Below, piece after piece: positions 27,399-34,634 of a stretch of DNA of 64,000 bases. The notes beneath the pieces are model-generated. The model made no database searches. It was given only the letters and a program-made list of their open reading frames with translations, and had not been told where the DNA came from. The stretch lies in assembly GCA_934668695.1 (NCBI GenBank), contig CAKUOD010000006.1, forward strand, positions 1 to 64,000, read 5' to 3'. This DNA is from an uncultured Collinsella sp. GTDB taxonomy: Bacteria; Actinomycetota; Coriobacteriia; Coriobacteriales; Coriobacteriaceae. Position numbers and translations under genes: made by a program. Numbering within the stretch: position 1 is the first letter of the stretch; each line of letters begins with the position of its first letter.

Positions 27399-27716
27399 AT
27401 GGATTGCCTGAAGGTATCAAGCAAATCATCGCCCGCGTCCGTTGCCGGCGCCATCGCCGGCATGGTCAAGGATGGTGTACCCGTCAACATCCAGTGTGTC
27501 GGCGCCGGTGCCGTCAACCAGGCCATTAAGGCCGTTGCTATCGCGCGCGGTTTTTTGATTCCAACTGGTTTTGATATTTCCTGCGCGCCCGTGTTCTCCG
27601 ACATCCTCATTAACGGGGAGTCGCGCACGGCCATCCGCCTTTCTATTTATGTTCACCAGATCAATCGAGCTGCTATGGATAACGTCGTCATGGATGATGT
27701 TAAGCCTGTGGCATAG
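27399..27716 (+). CDS. spoVS: Stage V sporulation protein S (SpoVS) family
   Basis: 105 aa from ATG 27399, with CAGGAG 7 bases upstream; an in-frame start overlapping the previous gene would add 25 unconserved residues. The protein matches SpoVS along its length: LKVSSKSSPASVAGAIAG, VGAGAVNQAIKAVAIARGFL and TAIRLSIYV. SpoVS is a small Alba-like protein that affects septation and sporulation in Bacillus and also occurs in non-sporulating bacteria, where it is thought to bind nucleic acid. No sporulation genes are seen in the window. Its place downstream of rny and upstream of miaB is conserved. Confidence 0.92.
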   Translation: MDCLKVSSKSSPASVAGAIAGMVKDGVPVNIQCVGAGAVNQAIKAVAIARGFLIPTGFDISCAPVFSDILINGESRTAIRLSIYVHQINRAAMDNVVMDDVKPVA

Positions 27717-27755
27717 CTTCTGCTTGCCACGTTTCGCTCCCCATCGTTAGGACTT

Positions 27756-29132
27756 ATGCACATGGACCATCGTTCCGTACGCGATATTCTTACCGGTAAA
27801 ACCTACTTTATCCGCACCTTTGGCTGCCAGATGAATCAGCACGACTCTGAGCGCGTGAGCGGTCTGCTTGATTCGTATGGCTGCCTCATGGCGCTCGATC
27901 CTGCGCATGCCGATATCGTTGTCTTCATGACGTGCTGCGTGCGCGAGGCCGCCGATACTCGCCTGTACGGTCAGTGCAATTCCTGCAAAAGCCTGCCGCC
28001 TTCGCCTTCGGGCAAGCGTGTGGTTGCCGTTGGCGGTTGCATCGCGCAGCGCGATGGCGAGGGCCTGCTCACCAACGTCGATAACGTCAATGTCATCTTT
28101 GGCACGCATTCCATCGCGCATGTGGCCGAGCTCATTGCCGAGGCGTTCCTTGATGGTATGCGTCATATCCGCACCAATGAGCATGAGGACACGGACGCCA
28201 TGAGCATGCCGTGGCATCGCGAGACCCAGTATCACGCCTGGGTGCCCATCATGACGGGCTGTAATAATTTCTGCACCTATTGTATCGTGCCGTACGTGCG
28301 CGGTCGCGAAAAGAGCCGTCCCTTCGAGGAGATTGTCGACGAGGTGACCGGTTTGGTGCGCCAGGGCGTGCGTGAGATTACGCTGCTGGGCCAAAACGTT
28401 AACTCATATGGTCGCGATCTGTTTGGCAAGCCGCGTTTTGCCGATCTGCTGCGTGCCGTGGGCGATACGGGCGTGGAGCGCATCTTCTTTACGTCTTCGC
28501 ATCCCAAGGACCTGTTGCCCGAGACCATCGACGCTATGGCCGAGACGCCTGCCGTTATGCCGCAGCTGCACTTGGCCGTCCAGTCCGGTTCGACGCGGAT
28601 CCTCAAAGAGATGAATCGCCGTTATACACGCGAGGACTATCTGGGCCTTGTCGATCGCATTCGCAACCGCATACCCGATATCGCGCTCTCGACCGACATT
28701 ATCGTTGGCTTCCCGGGCGAGACTGAAGAAGACTTTGAGCAGACGCTCTCGCTTGCCGAGACGGTCCGCTATGCTCAGGCCTATACCTTCATCTATTCCA
28801 AGCGTGCCGGTACCCCGGCCGCCGAGATTGACGATCCTACGCCGCATGAGGTTATTCTCGAGCGTTTCAACCGCCTGGTTAAGGTTATCGAGACCACGGC
28901 ACACGAGTATAACCAGGGTGAGCTTCATACTGTGGTTCCGGCGCTCATTGAGGGAACGAGTAAAAAGAACGACGCGGTTCTGCTGGGCAAGAGTCCCAAG
29001 AATCAGACCGTGCATGCTCCTATCCCCGAGGGTTACAGCATCGATCAGCTTGTTGGCAAGATCGTTGATGTTGACGTTGACGTTGCCAAGACCTGGTATT
29101 TGTCCGGCTCCGTTGTGGGCGAGCCGCGCTAA
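27756..29132 (+). CDS. miaB: tRNA-2-methylthio-N6-dimethylallyladenosine synthase MiaB
   Basis: 458 aa. It adds the methylthio group to i6A37 of tRNAs after MiaA has prenylated the base; miaA follows immediately. N-terminal FGCQMNQHDSERV, MTCCVREAAD and GGCIAQRDGE carry the cluster cysteines. The radical SAM motif is GCNNFCTYCIVPYVRGRE, and a C-terminal TRAM domain is present. ATG 27762 has better spacing to the AGGA ribosome site than ATG 27756, so the start may be two codons later. The stop overlaps the miaA start (TAATG). Confidence 0.96.
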   Translation: MHMDHRSVRDILTGKTYFIRTFGCQMNQHDSERVSGLLDSYGCLMALDPAHADIVVFMTCCVREAADTRLYGQCNSCKSLPPSPSGKRVVAVGGCIAQRDGEGLLTNVDNVNVIFGTHSIAHVAELIAEAFLDGMRHIRTNEHEDTDAMSMPWHRETQYHAWVPIMTGCNNFCTYCIVPYVRGREKSRPFEEIVDEVTGLVRQGVREITLLGQNVNSYGRDLFGKPRFADLLRAVGDTGVERIFFTSSHPKDLLPETIDAMAETPAVMPQLHLAVQSGSTRILKEMNRRYTREDYLGLVDRIRNRIPDIALSTDIIVGFPGETEEDFEQTLSLAETVRYAQAYTFIYSKRAGTPAAEIDDPTPHEVILERFNRLVKVIETTAHEYNQGELHTVVPALIEGTSKKNDAVLLGKSPKNQTVHAPIPEGYSIDQLVGKIVDVDVDVAKTWYLSGSVVGEPR

Positions 29133-30070
29133 TGGTTTCTCCCGGGGCTGGTCTTTCCGCCGTTGCGATCGTCGGTCCGACGGCGGTTGGTAAGAGTGAT
29201 GTTGCCGACCGTTTGGCAGCTCGTCTTTCGTCCGAAGTGCTGTCGTGCGATGCGATGCAAATCTATCGCGGCATGGACATCGGTACCGCAAAGATGGCAC
29301 CCGATGAGTGCACGGCGCCGCTGCGTCTCGTCGACATTGTAGAGCCGGGTGTGGCATATTCTGCTGCGCTTTATCAGGCTGACGCTCGCGCGCATGTTGA
29401 ACGTCTCCTTGGTTCGGGTTGCCTGCCGGTTTTTTGCGGAGGTACGGGGCTATATCTCAAGGCAGCCCTCGATGAGATGGACTTTCCCTCGGGTGAACTT
29501 GAGGACGATCGCCGTGCGGGCTATCAGGAGCTTGCCGAGCGTATTGGTGAAGAGGCGCTGCACGCGCTGCTTGCCGAACGCGATCCTGAGTCTGCTGCGG
29601 TCATTCATCCCCATAACGTGCGCCGTGTGATTCGTGCGCTCGAGATGCATGATGATGGTATCTCCTATGCACAGCAAAAAAGTCAGTTTAGTGTTCCGCG
29701 CGAGCATTATCATGCCCTATGGTTTGGTCTGACGCGTAATCGCGAGGTGCTCTACGAGCGCATTAATCTGCGCGTCGATCTGATGCTTGAGCAGGGTCTT
29801 GTCGATGAGGTTCGCGGTCTTATGGATCAGGGGCTGGGAGATGCCCTGACGTCGATGCAGGCGATTGGCTACAAAGAGATTATCGATGCCTTTAGCGGCG
29901 TGATTTCCATGGATGAGGCTCGCGAACTCATCAAGATGCGCTCGCGTCGCTATGCCAAGCGACAGCTTTCCTGGTTTAAACGCGACGACCGTATCGTGTG
30001 GTTTGATATGGATGAATGTACGATCGATGAGGTCGTTGAGGATATCCTGCATCGTATTGAGGCTGCTTAA
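29132..30070 (+). CDS. miaA: tRNA dimethylallyltransferase MiaA
   Basis: 312 aa. It transfers a dimethylallyl group to A37 of tRNAs that read codons starting with U. Walker A-like VGPTAVGKSDVADRLA lies at about 11-26, with DAMQIYRGMDIGTAKM after it; both are diagnostic. The catalytic Asp of VLSCDAMQIYR and the C-terminal RSRRYAKRQLSWFKRD are present. It overlaps miaB and hflX by one base each (TAATG), so miaB-miaA-hflX is one translationally coupled unit. Confidence 0.96.
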   Translation: MVSPGAGLSAVAIVGPTAVGKSDVADRLAARLSSEVLSCDAMQIYRGMDIGTAKMAPDECTAPLRLVDIVEPGVAYSAALYQADARAHVERLLGSGCLPVFCGGTGLYLKAALDEMDFPSGELEDDRRAGYQELAERIGEEALHALLAERDPESAAVIHPHNVRRVIRALEMHDDGISYAQQKSQFSVPREHYHALWFGLTRNREVLYERINLRVDLMLEQGLVDEVRGLMDQGLGDALTSMQAIGYKEIIDAFSGVISMDEARELIKMRSRRYAKRQLSWFKRDDRIVWFDMDECTIDEVVEDILHRIEAA

Positions 30071-31359
30071 TGGCCCGTTTCCCCCTTGTTCCCACGGCAC
30101 CCGAGCCCGAGCGTGCCATTTTAGTTGGTGTTGAGTGGCGCGACAATGCATGGCCGCTCGATCGCTCGCTTGATGAGCTGGAGCGTCTTGCCCACACAGC
30201 TGGTGCCCAGTGCGTGGCTCGCTTGTCTCAGCGTTTGGTAAAGCCGTATCCCAAATCGTTTATCGGTTCCGGTAAGGTAGAGGAGCTTTGCGGCCTGGTA
30301 CATCGCATGGATGTCGATGTCGTTATTTTTGATGACGACCTGACGCCCTCGCAGCAGTCCTATTTGGAGAAAGCCGTAGGCGAGCCGGTAAAGATTATCG
30401 ATCGTACAGCACTGATCCTGGATATCTTTGGCCTGCATGCTCAGACGCGTGAGGGACGCCTGCAGGTACAGCTGGCACAGCTTCAATACTTGTTGCCTCG
30501 CCTGCGTGGCATGTGGAGCCATCTTGCCAAGGAGCAGACGCGCGGCGGCATCGGCTCACGCTTTGGTCAGGGCGAAAGTCAGCTCGAGGTCGACCGTCGT
30601 CTCATTCGTAATAAGATTGCTGCGCTTCGTCGCGAGCTCAAGCAGGTTGAACAGCGTCGCGATGTTCAATCCAAGAGCCGCATCGAGTCACCGGCGTTTC
30701 GCGTCGCGTTAGCCGGTTATACCAATGCCGGTAAATCGACGTTGCTCAATCGCCTGACTGGCTCTACGGTACTTTCGCAGGACAAGCTGTTTGCTACGCT
30801 CGACCCGACGACGCGTTCGTATCGCCTGCCCGGCGGTCGCGGCATGACGATTACTGATACCGTCGGCTTTATTCAAAAGCTGCCGCATGGTCTGGTCGAT
30901 GCCTTTAAATCGACGCTGTCCGAGGTTTTGGGTGCCGATCTAATTCTCAAAGTCGTAGATGCGTCTGACGAGGACTATGAGCGGCAGCTGGAGGCTGTCG
31001 ACCGCGTGCTTGATGAGATCGGCGCCGGAGAGCGCCTAACGCTGACCGTATTCAATAAAATCGATCTTCTCGATAGCGTTGATCGATTAAGTTTCCGTCG
31101 TCGCTATTCCGAGGCTGTGCTGTTCTCGGCCCAAACGGGCGAGGGACTTGACGATCTCGTCGATCGCATTGCTCGCGAGGCAGCTGCCACCGATGTACTG
31201 CTTTCAGCTGACATTCCATATCGTGAAGGTGCGCTCATCACACTCGTGCATGAGCAGGGAACCCTTTTGCACGAGGAATATCTTGAGGATGGCGTTCGCA
31301 TTGTGGCGAAGTTGCCGGCTCGTATTGCACCGCGGCTCGAGCGTTATCGCACCGAGTAG
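30070..31359 (+). CDS. hflX: GTPase HflX
   Basis: 429 aa. HflX is a ribosome-associated GTPase that splits stalled or heat-damaged 70S ribosomes. The N-terminal domain shows SFIGSGKVEEL and DDDLTPSQQ; the central helical part has GGIGSRFGQGESQLEVDRR. The G domain has AGYTNAGKSTLLNRLTG, DTVGFIQKLPH and NKIDLL. It starts on the last base of miaA, a conserved miaA-hflX pairing. Its 3' end overlaps the convergent DUF1624 gene by 16 bases. Confidence 0.95.
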   Translation: MARFPLVPTAPEPERAILVGVEWRDNAWPLDRSLDELERLAHTAGAQCVARLSQRLVKPYPKSFIGSGKVEELCGLVHRMDVDVVIFDDDLTPSQQSYLEKAVGEPVKIIDRTALILDIFGLHAQTREGRLQVQLAQLQYLLPRLRGMWSHLAKEQTRGGIGSRFGQGESQLEVDRRLIRNKIAALRRELKQVEQRRDVQSKSRIESPAFRVALAGYTNAGKSTLLNRLTGSTVLSQDKLFATLDPTTRSYRLPGGRGMTITDTVGFIQKLPHGLVDAFKSTLSEVLGADLILKVVDASDEDYERQLEAVDRVLDEIGAGERLTLTVFNKIDLLDSVDRLSFRRRYSEAVLFSAQTGEGLDDLVDRIAREAAATDVLLSADIPYREGALITLVHEQGTLLHEEYLEDGVRIVAKLPARIAPRLERYRTE

Positions 31360-32048
31360 ACGAGCTCCAAAATGCCCAGAATGATGGGCTGATGCAGCAG
31401 ATAAAAGGGGAGTGCGTGACGTCCAAGGCTGGCGAGCGCCGGCAGGGGGTTGGCGTATGCCCAGCTTGGGACGGTCTTATCGATTCCCTGCGCTATGTGC
31501 GCGGCGAAGTATCCTGTAAGATACATAAAGATAAACGGGATGATGGGGTAGTAATCACCTGAGACAAACCCAGGGCTCGGAAATCCCAGCCACGCCAGGT
31601 AGGGGACAGGGTAGGTCGTTTTGGGGATGCTCCAGGTGAGGGCGAACAACACAAGGCATAGGGGCATGCCCCATCTCGCCGATATCTTCTTAAGGACGGG
31701 ATCGGTCAACGTCACGATGCCGGTACATGCGGCCATGCAGTAGATGATGCCAAAATTAACCGAATCGTCGACTGAGACAAGTGTTGTTGCCAACCAGACG
31801 ACGAGTGCTGCTAAGGCGTATTTGGCGGCACGTTTGATATTGTTGCGCGAAAGGGTACACATCCAACCCGCGATAAACAAAAATACCCAGCTGATGCTGG
31901 CGCGCCAGATGTCTTGAAAGACTGACTGGGTAAACCAGGGCATATCCCAGCCGTACAGGTAGGCGAGATCGTAGCAAGCGTGAAAACCTGCCATAGAAAT
32001 CATCGTAAACCCGCGGACGGTATCAAAGATGGTGATGCGTTTTTGCAT
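31344..32048 (-). CDS. DUF1624 / heparan-alpha-glucosaminide acetyltransferase-like membrane protein
   Basis: 234 aa with about seven hydrophobic helices. The N-terminus IFDTVRGFTMISMAGFHACY matches the family start (D-x2-RG...H-x2-YD) of DUF1624 membrane proteins, thought to move acyl groups across membranes. The C-terminus LGRHALPFYLLHQPII is also typical, with a conserved histidine pair. Its start codon shares one base with the lexA stop, so it is in the lexA operon and should rise with the SOS response. Substrate unknown; no link between this family and DNA damage is known to me. Confidence 0.78.
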   Translation of the reverse strand: MQKRITIFDTVRGFTMISMAGFHACYDLAYLYGWDMPWFTQSVFQDIWRASISWVFLFIAGWMCTLSRNNIKRAAKYALAALVVWLATTLVSVDDSVNFGIIYCMAACTGIVTLTDPVLKKISARWGMPLCLVLFALTWSIPKTTYPVPYLAWLGFPSPGFVSGDYYPIIPFIFMYLTGYFAAHIAQGIDKTVPSWAYANPLPALASLGRHALPFYLLHQPIILGILELVYSVR

Positions 32049-32692
32049 TACGAGAACCGGCGCATTAAACCGACAACTTTACCCAAAATAACGGGGTTCG
32101 TCGCATAGATAGGCTCCATAGTGTCGTTCTCGGGCTGCAAGCGCACGCGCCCCTGCTCCTTGTAGAACGTCTTGACGGTCGCTGAACCATCAATCATGGC
32201 CACGACAATTTCGCCGTTCATGGCACTCTTTTGTTCACGGACGATGATGTAATCGCCATTGAAGATGCCGACATTGATCATTGAGCTCCCATGCACCTCA
32301 AGGATAAAGGAACCCTGATCAGTGGCGATTTCGGTCGGGATAGTAAACGTGTCTTCGATATTCTGCTCGGCTAGAATGGGAATCCCAGCCGCGACGCGAC
32401 CAACGAGCGGTAGCGAGACCGTTCCGCGAGGTGCGGTGGGCTCGTCAGATTTAGAAATTGAGACAGAGGAACCGTCCTCGTTAAAGAGTTCCAGGGCGCG
32501 CGGTTTGGTGGCATCGCGCTTGAGTAGCCCGCGCGCCTCCAGGGCAGAGAGATGGGCGTGCACGGTGCTGGGGGAGGAAAGGCCCACGGCAGAAGCCATC
32601 TCGCGCACGCTGGGCGGATAACCCTTCTCCTGCTGATATTCCTTGATGAAGTCGTAAATTTGCTGCTGACGCTTGGTAATTTTGCGAGCCAT
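32048..32692 (-). CDS. lexA: LexA repressor
   Basis: 214 aa from ATG at 32692, preceded on the minus strand by AAAGGA; an upstream in-frame start would lie in the operator region and is rejected. LexA represses SOS genes and cleaves itself when RecA is activated. The N-terminal winged helix (KRQQQIYDFIKEY...PSVREMASAVGLSSPSTVH) binds DNA. The cleavage site is A102-G103 in VGRVAAGIP. The catalytic dyad is Ser137 (HGSSM) and Lys174 (SATVK). Three LexA-type boxes lie upstream, so it is autoregulated. The downstream DUF1624 gene overlaps its stop. Confidence 0.97.
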   Translation of the reverse strand: MARKITKRQQQIYDFIKEYQQEKGYPPSVREMASAVGLSSPSTVHAHLSALEARGLLKRDATKPRALELFNEDGSSVSISKSDEPTAPRGTVSLPLVGRVAAGIPILAEQNIEDTFTIPTEIATDQGSFILEVHGSSMINVGIFNGDYIIVREQKSAMNGEIVVAMIDGSATVKTFYKEQGRVRLQPENDTMEPIYATNPVILGKVVGLMRRFS

Positions 32693-32715
32693 CAGGGCAT
32701 CCTTTCTACCCATGT

Positions 32716-32785
32716 CAAACAAATGTTCGAATTTTGCTTGACAGGAACAACTGTTCGAAGATAATAATAACCGAACATTCGTTCT
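32716..32785. promoter_or_regulatory. Three LexA (SOS) boxes at exact 28-bp spacing
   Basis: Box 1 is CAAAC-AAAT-GTTCG (32716-32729), box 2 GGAAC-AACT-GTTCG (32744-32757), box 3 CGAAC-ATTC-GTTCT (32772-32785). Each differs from CGAAC-N4-GTTCG by one base. The starts are 28 bp apart both times. They lie between lexA and the divergent LysM gene and can serve both. Confidence 0.9.
32738..32766 (+). promoter_or_regulatory. Promoter of the LysM gene, overlapping SOS box 2
   Basis: TTGACA (32738-32743) is followed, after 16 bases, by GATAAT (32760-32765). SOS box 2 fills the spacer and begins right after the -35 hexamer, almost the same geometry as in the recA promoter. SOS box 3 would lie at about the transcription start. 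Confidence 0.85.
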
Positions 32786-32852
32786 CGCGCTAGACATTTT
32801 TGTCCGCGCGGCTTGATAAAACTGTTCTCAGCAAAACACGCGAGAGGAGAAC

Positions 32853-33305
32853 ATGATGAACGCAACGAATATGGTCCAGGGTAACCTTGCCCTTAAGCTC
32901 GAGACGCCTGCAGTACCTACTTTTACGGTTGTTCAGGGTGGCCGCTCCGGCATTCAGCCTTTGACCGTAAAGCCTGCTCGCAATCAGCAGGCTGTAGTCG
33001 CGCCGGCCCGCGTTTCCCTGAAGGTTCCGACGATTGTCGCCGTCGCCGTTGCGCTTGCGCTCTTCTTTGTCCTCGCTACGTCGGTCTTTAGCGCTCGTCA
33101 CGCCGCGTATGCCGAGTCCGTTTCCAACATTACCTACGAGACCATTCGCGTTCAAGCTGGCGATTCTCTTTGGTCGCTTGCCGAGGAATATCCAATCGAA
33201 GGCCTTTCCACGCAAGAGACTTCTGACATGATCCGTAATGTCAATCATCTGGAGCATGGTTCGCTCGCCGCCGGTGCGCATCTTAAGGTTCCTGCTCGTT
33301 CGTAA
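32853..33305 (+). CDS. LysM membrane protein, probable SOS cell-division inhibitor (YneA/DivS-like)
   Basis: 150 aa. A cytosolic segment is followed by one transmembrane helix (about 57-79) and a C-terminal LysM domain (about 95-147: IRVQAGDSLWSLAEEYP ... GAHLKVPAR) that would sit outside in the cell wall. Single-helix LysM proteins divergent from lexA and under LexA control are the SOS division inhibitors YneA (Bacillus), DivS (Corynebacterium) and Rv2719c (Mycobacterium). The actinobacterial order lexA-inhibitor-nrdR is kept here. Sequence similarity within this group is low, so the role is inferred from architecture, position and SOS boxes. GAGGAGA precedes ATG 32853. Confidence 0.82.
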   Translation: MMNATNMVQGNLALKLETPAVPTFTVVQGGRSGIQPLTVKPARNQQAVVAPARVSLKVPTIVAVAVALALFFVLATSVFSARHAAYAESVSNITYETIRVQAGDSLWSLAEEYPIEGLSTQETSDMIRNVNHLEHGSLAAGAHLKVPARS

Positions 33306-33318
33306 TCATTATCGCGCT

Positions 33319-33362
33319 GCGCATGGTACCCTTGTTATCGTTTAAGAGGAGGTACCATGCGC
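33319..33362 (+). promoter_or_regulatory. Hairpin that encloses the nrdR ribosome site and start codon
   Basis: GCGCATGGTACC (33319-33330) and GGTACCATGCGC (33351-33362) form a perfect 12-bp inverted repeat with a 20-base loop. The nrdR start ATG (33357-33359) is inside the right arm and the AGGAGG sits at the loop edge, so the folded mRNA would hide the start codon. Confidence 0.7.
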
Positions 33363-33800
33363 TGTCCCAAATGCGGCAAGGCACATACCCGCGTCGTTGA
33401 TTCTCGTATGCAGGAGTCAAATAACACCATTAAGCGCCGTCGCGAATGTTGCTCGTGTAACTACCGCTTTACAACGTTCGAGCGATGCGAAGACCCAATC
33501 GAGGTCATTAAGTCAGACGGAACCAAGCAGCGGTTTGATCGCAATAAGCTGCTCGTCGGCTTGATGCGCGCCACCATCAAGCGCGATATCGACACTAAGA
33601 AGCTCAATGAGATTATCGACGACATCGAGGTCGAGCTGCGCTCTCGCACACTGACGGCCGTCACGTCCCATGAGTTGGGTGACATGGTGCTCAAGCGCTT
33701 GGCCAAGATCGACAAGGTGGCCTACATTCGCTTTGCCTCGGTCTACCGCGATTTCAAAGACGTCGATGAGTTTCTGCAAGAGCTCGACAAGCTAAGGTGA
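33357..33800 (+). CDS. nrdR: Transcriptional repressor NrdR
   Basis: 147 aa. NrdR senses ATP/dATP and represses ribonucleotide reductase genes. The N-terminal zinc ribbon is formed by CPKCGK (C3, C6) and CCSC (C31, C34). The ATP-cone domain (about 46-136) begins [19 protein letters not shown], and the C-terminus [17 protein letters not shown] is invariant family sequence. Its start codon lies within a 12-bp inverted repeat. dut follows after 4 bases, which joins two steps of nucleotide-pool control. Confidence 0.97.
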   Translation: MRCPKCGKAHTRVVDSRMQESNNTIKRRRECCSCNYRFTTFERCEDPIEVIKSDGTKQRFDRNKLLVGLMRATIKRDIDTKKLNEIIDDIEVELRSRTLTAVTSHELGDMVLKRLAKIDKVAYIRFASVYRDFKDVDEFLQELDKLR

Positions 33801-33804
33801 TTCC

Positions 33805-34248
33805 ATGTCCAACATTACCGTCAACATAAAGCGTCTCGACCCCACCGTTGAGCTTCCCAAATACGCCCATCCCACCGATGCCGGCTTGGATCTACGCTCC
33901 AACGAAGACTGCGTCCTGAAGCCCTTCGAACGCCGTCTGGTCTCTACGGGGCTGGCCATCGCCCTGCCCGATGGCTACGCCGGCTTCGTCCAGCCCCGCA
34001 GCGGCTTGGCCATCAAGCAGGGCCTGTCTATAGTCAACACGCCGGGCCTCATCGACGCCCACTACCGAGGTGAGCTCAAAGTCATCCTCATTAACCTAGA
34101 CCCCACGAACAACATCCAAATCAACAAAGGCGACCGCATAGCCCAACTCGTCATCCAAGAAGTCCCCACGGTCAACCTCATAGAAGTAGAAGAACTAGAC
34201 GAAACCGACCGAGGAGCCGGCGGTTTCGGTTCTAGCGGCGTATTGTAA
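33805..34248 (+). CDS. dut: Deoxyuridine 5'-triphosphate nucleotidohydrolase
   Basis: 147 aa trimeric dUTPase. It hydrolyses dUTP to dUMP, which keeps uracil out of DNA and supplies thymidylate synthesis. The five motifs are visible: [41 protein letters not shown] and the glycine-rich C-terminal [10 protein letters not shown] that closes over the active site. It lies 4 bases after nrdR. The stop codon TAA overlaps the first base of the hairpin-repeat region at 34247. Confidence 0.97.
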   Translation: MSNITVNIKRLDPTVELPKYAHPTDAGLDLRSNEDCVLKPFERRLVSTGLAIALPDGYAGFVQPRSGLAIKQGLSIVNTPGLIDAHYRGELKVILINLDPTNNIQINKGDRIAQLVIQEVPTVNLIEVEELDETDRGAGGFGSSGVL

Positions 34249-34364
34249 TGTCCGCTCACCCGTGGGAGGCCCCTATATATCATTCCATGCTCAAACATTC
34301 TCGCGTCGCTTCGCTCGCTGCGAAACTGCGCGTGGAACGATATGTGAGAGAGGCGTGCGGGCGG
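34247..34364 (+). repeat. Hairpin repeat, family 2 copy C1 (stem decayed)
   Basis: It starts AATGTCCGC and carries the core ATATCATTCCATGCTC...CATTCTCGC ... CTGCGAAACTGCG...GTGGAACGATAT (34277-34343). Compared with copy C2 it has an extra 9-base repeat of TCGCTTCGC within the core. Its flanking arms pair only in part. It is non-coding, between the convergent ends of dut and the glycosyltransferase gene. Confidence 0.75.
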
Positions 34365-34394
34365 CTACTCGCTTGAAACAATATTTACTTTTCT

Positions 34395-34443
34395 AGTAAG
34401 CCGATTCGACAAAGGGGCTGTCCCTTTGTCGAATCGGCTTACT
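34395..34443. terminator. Long perfect hairpin between convergent genes
   Basis: A 22-bp perfect stem (34395-34416 with 34422-34443) with a 5-base loop; the inner part reads GACAAAGGG-GCTGT-CCCTTTGTC. A T/A-rich stretch follows on the plus strand. It may be a bidirectional terminator for dut and the opposing gene, and shares ACAAAGGG with the hairpin at 37772. Confidence 0.55.
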
Positions 34444-34520
34444 GTATTTATATTTTCCTGTTTTACCTTTGCAGGTTCTAATGGAGGGGATACCGAAGTA
34501 GCTGCTAGTAAGTAAACGCA

Positions 34521-34631
34521 GCCGCTCTGCCGGAGCCGCCCTTATATCGTTCCACGCGCAGTTTCGCAGCGAAGCGAGAATGTTTGAGCATGGAATGATA
34601 TAAGGGCGGCTCCGGCAGAGCGGCGGACATT
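34521..34631 (-). repeat. Hairpin repeat, family 2 copy C2 (perfect stem)
   Basis: A perfect 28-bp inverted repeat (34521-34548 with 34597-34624) encloses a 48-base core that, read on the minus strand, matches copy C1 (ATTCCATGCTC...CATTCTCGC ... CTGCGAAACTGCGCG...GGAAC). The outer end GCGGACATT (34623-34631) is the inverted counterpart of AATGTCCGC at 34247, so C1 and C2 bound the intergenic region in opposite orientation. Confidence 0.85.
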
Positions 34632-34634
34632 CGA

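Noticed and set aside
27399..27716. Evidence for endospore formation from spoVS
   Set aside because: SpoVS also occurs in non-sporulating bacteria and no other sporulation gene is present here.
34395..34443. CRISPR or spacer-like repeat
   Set aside because: A single hairpin without regularly spaced copies; no CRISPR array is visible anywhere in the window.
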